DNA from: Bin80 sp026708685
GTDB lineage: Bacteria > Bacteroidota > Rhodothermia > Rhodothermales > Bin80
NCBI GenBank assembly: GCA_965200955.1
Contig: OZ241742.1
Coordinates: forward strand, 806,001 to 870,000
Direction of reading: 5' to 3'
DNA length: 64,000 nucleotides
The notes under the pieces were generated by a model. It did no database searches. It was not told the DNA's origin and worked only from the letters and a program-made list of their open reading frames with translations. The position numbers were made by a program, and so were the translations under genes. Shown here in pieces: positions 1 to 8,200 of the stretch. The first letter of the stretch is position 1. Every line of letters begins with the position of its first letter.

Positions 1-958
1 GACCATGATCCCCTTGCAAATAAATGGGGCCGGGAGAGAATTCGTCGGCAGTCATGGCTCCACCTGTGACACCATGAATAGGCTGATTATCAATGATCTT
101 GGTTCCATTTAAGATGACCGTCAGGTGCCTCTGGTAGAGGGTTATATCCATAGATTGCCATTCGTCTGCCGGTTTTTCGGCATTCGCGGAAGGTTGAATC
201 CGACTGTAGAGTGCCCCCATATGATGTTGGTTGAGATCCATCCCATACGTATCTGCAACCTGAATTTCATAGATCCCCCGTAGATAGACACCACTGTTAC
301 TTCCCTTAGGGATATTGACATCAAGCGTTAATCGAAAATCTTCAAAGGTAGAAACGGTGCGAAGATTTCCGTAGGAAATATACTCACCATCCTCAGATTG
401 TACTGGATCATTGATGAGGAGGCCATCTTCTGCCTTAAATCCATTGACCTGATCTTCATTGATCAAACTCCATCCTCTAAGGTCTACCCCGTTAAATAGC
501 TCCATCGGATCACCAAAAGTGATTTGAGAAAGATCAGGAGCTGGGGGTAATTCGGGAATTCGCGTCGCCTCAAAGTCAATCATCTGAGATCCGAACCCAG
601 AATGATCAGGAAAATGAGCTACTCCCTTTATCTGATCACCGTCTGATTGTAGAGTGAACGTATTGGTGACGGTGAAACTTCGCGAGCTCCCATCTTCTAC
701 ATTCTGGTTGACGGTTTCTACTCTGGTCACCGTTAACACATCATCAGTAATATTGACACTGGCGACGGGCAGGACGCTTCCACCGTACCATAATAGGGAG
801 GCATCAAGAAGGCCCTGGTCATGGGTGACCTCCAACCAGCCAGCTCCTCCGGGTAAATGAAGTGCCCAGCGGCCTTCAAAAGAATCAGCCATTTCTTGAG
901 CGAACACTGGCGTGACACATAGAGAGATGAAGAAGAAATGAACGAATCGTAACAGCAT
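1..958 (-). CDS. DUF1080 (3-keto-disaccharide hydrolase-like) secreted protein, partial
   Basis: The reading frame runs from an ATG at 958 off the left edge, giving about 319 residues with no stop; the 3' end lies outside the window. The first ~20 residues form a signal peptide (hydrophobic FFFISLCVTPVFA, then Q). The segment after residue ~150 carries ELFNGVDLRGW, SGVYLRGIYEIQV and GPIYLQGDHG, which are the hallmark strings of the DUF1080 / 3-keto-disaccharide hydrolase family, a concanavalin-like beta-sandwich. The N-terminal ~140 residues are a separate beta-rich segment I do not assign. Members of the family act on exported sugars or glycosides. The gene lies 50 bp downstream of the CBM9-like gene on the same strand, so co-transcription is likely. 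The family call is firm; the substrate is unknown. Confidence 0.85.
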   Translation of the reverse strand, partial: MLLRFVHFFFISLCVTPVFAQEMADSFEGRWALHLPGGAGWLEVTHDQGLLDASLLWYGGSVLPVASVNITDDVLTVTRVETVNQNVEDGSSRSFTVTNTFTLQSDGDQIKGVAHFPDHSGFGSQMIDFEATRIPELPPAPDLSQITFGDPMELFNGVDLRGWSLINEDQVNGFKAEDGLLINDPVQSEDGEYISYGNLRTVSTFEDFRLTLDVNIPKGSNSGVYLRGIYEIQVADTYGMDLNQHHMGALYSRIQPSANAEKPADEWQSMDITLYQRHLTVILNGTKIIDNQPIHGVTGGAMTADEFSPGPIYLQGDHG

Positions 959-1008
959 GATAGGTTATGGATAGGTTGGTCTGATAGAATGATTAGGTTG
1001 AATAAGGA

Positions 1009-1851
1009 TTATTCAGCACGCCTTTCGATGGGTTTCTGTGGTCCTGTTAGGATCATTCGCCCCCATGTCGCATCATCATCACCCGTCCCATAGATCATAA
1101 AATGTCCACCATAGGGGCCACCGTCTGGATCACAGTGAACGATTTCGAACCCGTACAAATCTCCCACCTGCGGTGGAGTCCATCGCGGATCACTTTTTCC
1201 TAATGTAGGCATCATGCGTACCTTCGCTTCCAAAATAAAATCCGCCTCCGAGGTTCCCCAAGGGTTGAAGGTGAATTCATACGATACATCCTCGGCAGGA
1301 ATAGGCTCCTCAATGCGTTGTTCATCTGCAGTTCCATGTCGCCACCATGCTCCATAATCGGGCTTGGCGGCATCAGCCACAAAGCAGAATGCATTGTCAC
1401 CCTGCCCCCAATACTCGGGCGCTTCGTCTCGGGGAGCTTCAAGAAAAAAGCAAATACTGTCGCGTAGATACCACGCAAATGGTTCCTCTCCAGGGGCATC
1501 AACATCATTGACATTATCCTTGACTTCCGCACCAAAATACAGATATTCCGAATCCCATGCCACATAATAACGAGCTTGCAGATCATCTTCAGGATGAGGC
1601 TCATTTCCATGATCCGTAAGGCGATTGCGCCGTCCATCGTCATACCAGAATGTGTGACGAAGCCTGTAAATATCCCAGACTCCATCCGAGAATGCAAAAT
1701 CTTTCCACTCCGTCAAGTCTCCATCAATGTCTGGCGACATTGTTAATTGGGGCACCAGAAGTTTTACGGTCTCTGTTGGTCGGGGAGCGTCCTGAGCCAC
1801 GACTGTGAGCCCAAAGAAGGCAAGCGATAGAAAGCATATTATTCGCTTCAT
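1009..1851 (-). CDS. Secreted carbohydrate-binding family 9-like (CBM9-like) protein
   Basis: This is a 280-residue protein with a clear signal peptide (MKRIICFLSLAFFGLTVVAQ). Nearly all of the mature protein looks like a CBM9-like domain: an early DGDLTEWKDF motif, then a central WDSEYLYFGAEVKDN stretch, and a late GDLYGFEIVHCDPDGG segment, the pattern seen in the carbohydrate family 9 binding-like domain of exported proteins. No catalytic domain is attached. It probably lies at the head of a two-gene unit with the DUF1080 gene 50 bp downstream, so a role in binding or handling an extracellular glycan is reasonable but inferred. The ATG at 1851 is chosen because it gives the signal peptide directly. 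Confidence 0.8.
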   Translation of the reverse strand: MKRIICFLSLAFFGLTVVAQDAPRPTETVKLLVPQLTMSPDIDGDLTEWKDFAFSDGVWDIYRLRHTFWYDDGRRNRLTDHGNEPHPEDDLQARYYVAWDSEYLYFGAEVKDNVNDVDAPGEEPFAWYLRDSICFFLEAPRDEAPEYWGQGDNAFCFVADAAKPDYGAWWRHGTADEQRIEEPIPAEDVSYEFTFNPWGTSEADFILEAKVRMMPTLGKSDPRWTPPQVGDLYGFEIVHCDPDGGPYGGHFMIYGTGDDDATWGRMILTGPQKPIERRAE

Positions 1852-1874
1852 TATAAAATATGAATGGTTTGAAG

Positions 1875-1882
1875 GTAAGATA
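1875..1882 (-). promoter_or_regulatory. Candidate -10/-7 promoter element TATCTTAC
   Basis: On the minus strand the octamer TATCTTAC ends 23 bases before the ATG of the CBM9-like gene. The same TATNTTAC pattern recurs upstream of several other genes here. It resembles the Bacteroidota TAnnTTTG -7 element only loosely, and I see no consistent -33 partner. Confidence 0.3.
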
Positions 1883-2061
1883 CAAGTTTTCTGGCAAAAT
1901 AGCGATCCTGTTCAACGACAGATAAAATTTACATCAATGACAATTAATGTTTCAATTAGAAGGCACCGCACGAGGAGCTAAAAAGCAACCCTCATCGCAT
2001 TTGCACAAACATGAAAGTCAAGATGGATGGGCTCATACTTCATCCCTCGATTTGTCAATCC

Positions 2062-3801
2062 TCAGCGAACCATTACAAAACGGTCAGTATGTGTGATCAC
2101 ACCATCAGACGAATCCACAATCAATCGATAAAGGTAGGCCCCAGAGGGGAGCGACAGATTGTTTAGAGAGATTTCACGATCTCGGCCAGGGGACACCTCA
2201 ACGGGCGACTTCCTAAACACTTGCCTTCCCGTTATATCAGAGACTTCAACCGACACACGGGCAGGCCAGGGAAGATCAAACCGTAGATTGGTAGAAGCCC
2301 GAAATGGATTCGGATAGTTGCTCTGGACAGTGAACTCCGCTGGCAGGGGCCCTTCGTGTTCAGTAGAGACAGAGGAAGAGCAATCTGGGTCTGCAAATAC
2401 ATATTCAATGAGTCCAAGCCAGTTCTGAAACTCATCGTCAGGAGGAGTACATAAGCCAGAATTTCCTCTAAAATCAAACCCTTCAAGCCTCAGTTGCAGG
2501 AAGGTCCTTGGGAGTTGACCAACCAGCTGATTGTTACCCAACGAAAGGGACATCAGGTCCAAGAGATTGCCAAGTTCGGGAGGGAGAGAACCTGAAAGCT
2601 GATTATCGTGCAGGTTCAATTCCCGTAAGCTCTTCAAGTTTCCCAGATCAGATGGGATCGAACTCATAAGGTTGTTAACGCCCAACCATAGTGATGTCAG
2701 GTTTGACAGGTTGCCCAGTTCTGTGGGAATCGGGCCTGTTAGCTGGTTAACGCCCAACCATAGTGAACGAAGACTAGACATATTGCCAAATTCTGTGGGG
2801 ATCGGACCAGAAAACTGATTATCATTGATGTGAAGGTACTCCAACTCCAACAGGTTACCTAACCCAGAAGGGATCTGGTTAGAGAGTTGATTATTTTGCA
2901 GGTCAAGGAATTGCAGTGTCACCAAGTTCCCAAATTTGGGAGGGAGTGGTCCAGTAAGTTTATTGTAGGACATGATCAATCTCTGTAAGTTTGTCAAATC
3001 TCCGAGTTCAGGAGGAATGGAGCCAGAAAGCTGACTGTCACGCACATTAAGTAATTGCAAGTTTGTCAAGCCTCCCAGTTCAGGAGGAATCGGACCCTCA
3101 AGCTTGTTTGTCCCCAGCTGCAACGATTCAAGGTCAGATAGCTTGCCCAGTTCAGAAGGAATTAAACCAGAAAGATGATTATTGGACAGATCCAAACTCT
3201 GTAAGCTTGTTAAGTCTCCCAGTTGTGTTGGAATGGAGCCTGTAAGATGATTGCGGTTCAAGGACAGTGTTTTGATGTTCGACAGTTTGCCCAGTTCTGG
3301 GGGAATGGAGCCAGAGAGGTGATTGTTGGCCAAGGACAGGATTCTCATGTCCGACAGCTTGCCCAGCTCAGGAGGAATGGGACCAGAAAGCTGATTGCTA
3401 CTTAACCTCAGTGAGTCAAGTCCCAACAGATCGCCTAGTTCGGGAGGAATCGGACCAGAGAGGTTATTGTTGTGCATGGAAATAGTGACCAGCTTTCCAT
3501 CAAGTACGTCCAGTCCATACCACAGATTAAAGTCCTCCATAGACGAAGGAACCACATCTATATTCCATCCCGAAATGTTCCTCCACTGATCCCCATTCGT
3601 AGAGAGATAGAGAGCAGACAGTGCTTTGTGGACAACCTCCACATTATCTTCCCGTCCACCCGTATCATTGCAGAGGAACGAGATACAGGAGGTCTCAACG
3701 GGGACTACATAAAGATTCCTGACCATTCGTTCCTCTTGTGCAATCAACTCGGGAAGGATGCATAGGGCAGCCAACAAAAACACCAAAAAGGATCGAAGCA
3801 T
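2062..3801 (-). CDS. Leucine-rich-repeat surface protein with type IX sorting domain (LRR-1)
   Basis: This 579-residue protein has a signal peptide (MLRSFLVFLLAALCILPELIAQ) and an N-cap containing LYLSTNGDQW. About fourteen plant-type LRRs of 24 residues follow, with the pattern LxxLxLxxNxLxGxIPxELGxL, at roughly residues 105-440. A C-cap (FRGNSGLCTPPDDEFQNWL) comes next, and then an ~85-residue sorting domain beginning SNYPNPF and containing VEVSDITGRQVF. The family suggests protein- or ligand-binding at the cell surface. It is a paralog of the LRR genes at 11038, 14692 and 18633 and faces away from the dead IS630 copy upstream. A TATCTTAC box lies 25 bases before the start. The ligand cannot be inferred. 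Confidence 0.88.
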   Translation of the reverse strand: MLRSFLVFLLAALCILPELIAQEERMVRNLYVVPVETSCISFLCNDTGGREDNVEVVHKALSALYLSTNGDQWRNISGWNIDVVPSSMEDFNLWYGLDVLDGKLVTISMHNNNLSGPIPPELGDLLGLDSLRLSSNQLSGPIPPELGKLSDMRILSLANNHLSGSIPPELGKLSNIKTLSLNRNHLTGSIPTQLGDLTSLQSLDLSNNHLSGLIPSELGKLSDLESLQLGTNKLEGPIPPELGGLTNLQLLNVRDSQLSGSIPPELGDLTNLQRLIMSYNKLTGPLPPKFGNLVTLQFLDLQNNQLSNQIPSGLGNLLELEYLHINDNQFSGPIPTEFGNMSSLRSLWLGVNQLTGPIPTELGNLSNLTSLWLGVNNLMSSIPSDLGNLKSLRELNLHDNQLSGSLPPELGNLLDLMSLSLGNNQLVGQLPRTFLQLRLEGFDFRGNSGLCTPPDDEFQNWLGLIEYVFADPDCSSSVSTEHEGPLPAEFTVQSNYPNPFRASTNLRFDLPWPARVSVEVSDITGRQVFRKSPVEVSPGRDREISLNNLSLPSGAYLYRLIVDSSDGVITHTDRFVMVR

Positions 3802-3826
3802 AGATTCAGGGATAGTCAGAATACAT

Positions 3827-3834
3827 GTAAGATA
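3827..3834 (-). promoter_or_regulatory. Candidate -10/-7 promoter element TATCTTAC
   Basis: An identical octamer to the one before the CBM9-like gene, on the minus strand, ending 25 bases upstream of the LRR-1 start codon. It is supported only by recurrence and spacing. Confidence 0.3.
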
Positions 3835-3902
3835 CGGATATTCCCAAAAGAGCCCCCATAAATTGCATTGTTCAACGAAAATTAGATTTTAGATCAGTAG
3901 CA

Positions 3903-3917
3903 CCTAGTGTCATGTCA
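3903..3917. repeat. Left terminal inverted repeat of IS630 copy
   Basis: CCTAGTGTCATGTCA at 3903-3917 is the exact reverse complement of 4996-5010. The TA at 3905-3906 and the TA at 5007-5008 fit the TA target duplication of the IS630/Tc1 group, which would put the element proper at 3907-5006. Confidence 0.85.
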
Positions 3918-5006
3918 TACATCAAATCTCGTATATAACTGTTTCAATTGTATCCATGTGTCGTCTGTGGTGAACTGCCAGTCAACGTTCTCTTTGATTT
4001 GATCCCAATCCGCTTGCAATGCTACAACTTCATTGCGTAATTGTCAAAGCGATCACATGGTGCCTTCGCTCAACGGGTTCAAAGGTATTTTAGAGTGCAC
4101 CAGGGTGATGTGTGTTGAGATTATCTATCACCCGAATGATTTGGGTGACATTGGGAATTGTGTGGCAATATCTCGCACAAAGTGAGCAAGTTAACTTTCA
4201 TCCTGCTTTCGGTGACTTTAGTGAAATGCCATCTAAACAGTGGTTCTGTGGCCATGAACACATTGCAGGTGTTAAGGCGGCGGTAATCATAGTCATATCG
4301 GGCTGGTCGCTCTGGGGCTTCTGGAATGGCCTTGCGGGTTTCGCCAATCAACTGGCGAGGTGTTTCGTCCATGCATACCACAGGATAATATGGATTGTAG
4401 GGACACCGATAAAGGTCAAGCACCCGCTCCATTGTCGCTACGAAGTCTGCATTGTTTTGCGGCGGAATCCCCCAACCAATCCGTCGCCATGCCTCAAGAT
4501 CATTTTTTTAGAACGCGACGTATTGTCTCGTGAGAGACGCTTTCAATATAACCCAGTTCAACGACTCTGTCAGCCAATAGGCGAAGCGACCATTGTGCAT
4601 GTCCATCGGGAGGGGGACCACAACTGAGTGTGACAAGATGTGCTTCAAAGTCGCCGTCCGCCTTGCGAAGGTAGTTTGCTTGACGACCCCGCCGGTTCCC
4701 AAGGGCCACCCCCAGACCATCCTCCATAAACCGCTTCTTGATCCGGTCAACTCTGTGCATGCTGCGCCGGTGATTTCTGCACCAGTTTTATAGGACTGGT
4801 TGAACTTGCCCTTATCGCAATTAAGCAAAACCAACGCGTTAATCACCTTTTGTGAACGATGCGATCCCTTTCTTGTGATCGCCTCTAACTCTGCACGCTC
4901 ATCGGCCTCTAATTCTACAACGTAACGTTTCCGGTAGCATCAAGAGTATTTTGATTAAACATGAAATATAAAAAAATAATTACGCATATCAAATGTGACA
5001 TGACAC
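3907..5006 (-). mobile_element. Degenerate IS630-family insertion sequence (~1.1 kb)
   Basis: The element is bounded by perfect inverted repeats and flanked by TA dinucleotides, as expected for IS630. It is about 1100 bp long, within or just below the usual family range, and holds one broken transposase gene on the minus strand. It lies between LRR-1 and the 1792-residue surface protein gene. The transposase has several frameshifts and an internal deletion, so the copy cannot move by itself. The intact termini suggest decay after insertion rather than partial excision. Confidence 0.85.
3915..4962 (-). pseudogene. IS630-family DDE transposase, multiply frameshifted and deleted
   Basis: Reading the minus strand across frames recovers, in order, KRYVVELEADERAELEAI, SHRSQKVINALVLLNCD, a frame change near 4790, HRVDRIKKRFMEDGLG, RLLADRVVELG and SHETIRRVLKK, a stop in an A7 run near 4510, GWGIPPQNNADFVATMERV, PVVCMDETPRQLIGETRK (first catalytic Asp), a disrupted DNLNTHHPGAL (second Asp), and finally VDWQFTTDDTWIQLKQLY. 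This is the order of an IS630 transposase. The segment between the second Asp and the C-terminus is mostly missing, including the region that normally carries HGSWLNMAE and the catalytic Glu. The protein is therefore non-functional even if frameshifting were programmed. Confidence 0.88.
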
Positions 5007-5010
5007 TAGG
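4996..5010. repeat. Right terminal inverted repeat of IS630 copy
   Basis: TGACATGACACTAGG is the exact inverted match to 3903-3917. The TA at 5007-5008 is the presumed duplicated target. Confidence 0.85.
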
Positions 5011-5260
5011 GTTTTCATTAGACCTCGCAGATCAAGTGAATCATAACAATTCTCTGTTCAATGGGGCATATATTATTTTTTCTTATATTTAAGCTGATTT
5101 CAATCGGTTGATCTAATCATCACTCCTGATGATAAAATTTTTTAGAATATTTCATCTCAAAACTTTCGATTGCTTGATTACTGATTAGCGGATTTTGAAT
5201 CCAATTCATCTACTAAAAATATCAATTCTGGGATTCTTATGATCACCTTCACAAAAAAAT

Positions 5261-5269
5261 GGGGGGGGG
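5261..5269 (+). repeat. Poly-G tract (9 G) immediately before a surface-protein start codon
   Basis: Nine consecutive G lie 6 bases before the ATG at 5276, in the position of a Shine-Dalgarno sequence. The tract also follows an ATG at 5259. With nine G that ATG opens a six-codon reading frame whose TGA (5277-5279) overlaps the main ATG (5276-5278). With ten G the same ATG would be in frame and add M-G-G-G-Y-F to the protein. With eight G it would read past the start in the third frame. A tract this long and so placed is a strong candidate for slipped-strand variation of expression. Confidence 0.7.
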
Positions 5270-5275
5270 TATTTC

Positions 5276-8200
5276 ATGATCCGCCTCTTCCTGATCCTTT
5301 TTGTTTTTCTCGCCCCAAGTACATTTGCACAGAACCTTTATGTAAATGTGGATAGGGGTTCAGGAACTGCTTGCTCAGAATCTGAGCCATGCTCGTTGAG
5401 CCAAGCACTCACCAATGCATCCGCGGATGACACCATCTACATTCTCATCCGACGTTCTGGTGATGTCTTCACTATCGATGGAGATTACGGTCCGCTAGAC
5501 CTTGCCGTCAATTTTGCCGCTTACACACGATCAAGTTCGGAAGCCACCTCAGCTACCCTCTCCTTCAATGGTGAATTTGAAGTAGGAGAATCCGGGAAAT
5601 TTCTTCCCCATTCAAAGATCTCTGCCCAATTTGCAAACCTTGTGATTGCTGATGGCAATTCGTATCCGTTCGGGGAGGAGTCTGATGATCTTGGCACCAT
5701 CGCCATTTCTGTCCTGGAAGCTGGATTTGTCACCATCCATCGGCTTCATGTCAAGTCAGATTTAACCATCAAGAGACTGGAAACGGCAACCTCCAGCCCA
5801 GTGATTACAATTGAAGAGCTTGAAGTGAGTAAAGGGGCGGTCTTGACAGTTGGTCTCATGAGCAATGAGGATGGTTCTGACCGTGAAAATCCCGCACACC
5901 TTCGCGTTCCACTGCGCCAAGCCGCAACAGCAGACGATAATCAAGACAACCTGATCGTTCATGGTACAATAAACGGTGCTGGTTCACTGTTAATTGCACA
6001 TGATAACAATGCTACGGGGCGAGGTGCATCGGATTTCAATCTACATGAGACTGAGGATTATACCCCAACGGGAGATAAGGAGATCATTGACCATACCGAT
6101 TGCGTCACCATTGAGGGAGATGGAGAGATCCGAACGGATCTTTATGCCATTGCTGCAGGCAATATCTGTATCTCATTAAAGAAAATTGCTACATTGATCG
6201 TCACCGGAAGTATTCAAGCCGATGAATATTCAACAGAGATGATTACCACCGATGTGACTTTCCGCGAGGATGTGGAAATCAATGGCAATGTAGAACAGTG
6301 GAATGATGCAAAAATCGTATTTGAGAAGTCGTCCACGATTCAGGGTAGCGTGATTTTAGATTCTGGTCAGTTTTCATATCCTGTCCTAACAGCCATTACT
6401 ACGGGAAATAATGCGCTTACATTGGGAGACCCGAGAGATAATTTTGATCCGTCGGCAACGACGGGTGCTGATCTCATCGTTCGGGAGGTAGGAATGGAGC
6501 GATCCGATCAGCGATCATGCTGGCCAACTCGTCGGCAAACAGGATCAAGGACAGAACCTCTGGAAGATCCATGGATTTCTGGGATACGGTTTGAGGGGCC
6601 TTCGGACATAATGAATGATCTAAATTTGAGACATACCTATGACGATCGTGATCATGAAGGATCCTCACGAACAGATATAGGCGCGGCCCAGCGATGTTTG
6701 ATTGCTGTTGATTTTTGGATTTCAAGACCCGCCTTAGGTGATGCTGCAACGCAGAATGAAGCGTTTACATCAAGGATTGGGGGAGATCTATTAGCCGAAA
6801 ACGGCGGGAGTATCAATCTTTCTGGACATCTTTTTTTTACATTAACTCCCACTGCCACTTTCTTATATTACAATCATCACCTTCAACTTGATGGTGATAT
6901 CATTGCCGATGGAGAATTTGGATTGTATATATGGGAGGGGAATTCATCAAGATATGACGCTTACCGGGGAGAATGCACATCTACCAACGGTACACCTGAC
7001 GCTTCTACCCTGCTTGGAGCGTCGCTCTTTGAACTCACCGATAAGCGAGATCATCGCATCCTGCTTGGTGATGGTAACATGAGAATGTTTACCCTAACCA
7101 TCAATAATAAAGTACGTGTCCAAGGTGGAAATCTTATCGCTAAGGGCATCCATGTTAAAGATGGTGGACAACTCATCTCGGATGAAAATATCCAAGTTGG
7201 ATGGTCTGATTCTTCTGTGGAAAATTCGTATTGGAATCCAAATAGTAGATTTGCCTCAAATCCAGACGCAAGGGGCCGTCTCATTTTAGAAGGTGACGGT
7301 TTGCAAGGTGTTTTACATACTGATTCACATGTGATTGGTTTGACCTATGCCTCTTCAAAGACAGATCTTCTAGATCAATCGTTGATTCAAACTGGTGGTC
7401 ACATGGTCTTTCATTTACAGACGGGTGCATCCATGCGCCTCAGGGATCCTCTTGTCTTAGGAAGTGTGGGACTCTGTAGTGGAAGCGTGATTCTTGAAGA
7501 ACCCGATGAGGACGATTCCAATACGCTGACCATCAACCGGTTTCTGTATGTAAAAAATGGGAACTTTGAATTTGATCCAAGCCGTCCAGGAAGCCTTGCG
7601 ACCGATGAGAAAAATGAAACCCATAGAGATGCCGGTTATGAAATCGTATACCATACCGATGGGCCCCGTACGATAGGCAATGAGTGGTTTGGCACTCCCT
7701 TAACCCTGGATATTGACCATAAAGATGCGTTCATTACGTCAGAAATATCCAGAGAACTACCGGCTCGCGTCAGGATCATCAAAGGAGAACTTCATGTTAA
7801 GGGAACGCTTGCGGTGGGCACAGATTCTAAGATGCTGGGATCATTTCGGAGATTAACCGTTGAGGAAGGGGCTGTTTTACGTGCAGACACCTTGCGTCTT
7901 CATGAGCGGATGACCGTCTATGGAACCGTTGAGACCGACGGTGGAGATATCTATGCGATGGGGCATACGGATGATGATGGCCACTATGTGAATTCTTCTG
8001 CTGAAGTGTACATTCGAGGCAAAGAGGGGAAGATTGATCTGGGTGATGGTGGAACATTGCATTTAGGCCCACCTCTCATGGAAAAACAAGACGGTTTGAT
8101 AAGACCTGCAGGTGAAGATGGCATGCCGTTTACGTCAATTGCTGCCCTGAGTGAGTCCAAGCAGCCCTTTAAGGGGAATCTCAACGTAACTGCGGGAAGT

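Noticed and set aside
4112..4627. 171-codon plus-strand frame inside the IS630 copy
   Set aside because: It is the complement of the transposase coding strand, which carries the recognisable family motifs.
6831..6838. Run of eight T inside the 1792-residue surface protein gene
   Set aside because: It is in frame and not near a start or break. It could slip, but nothing in the sequence suggests a switch.
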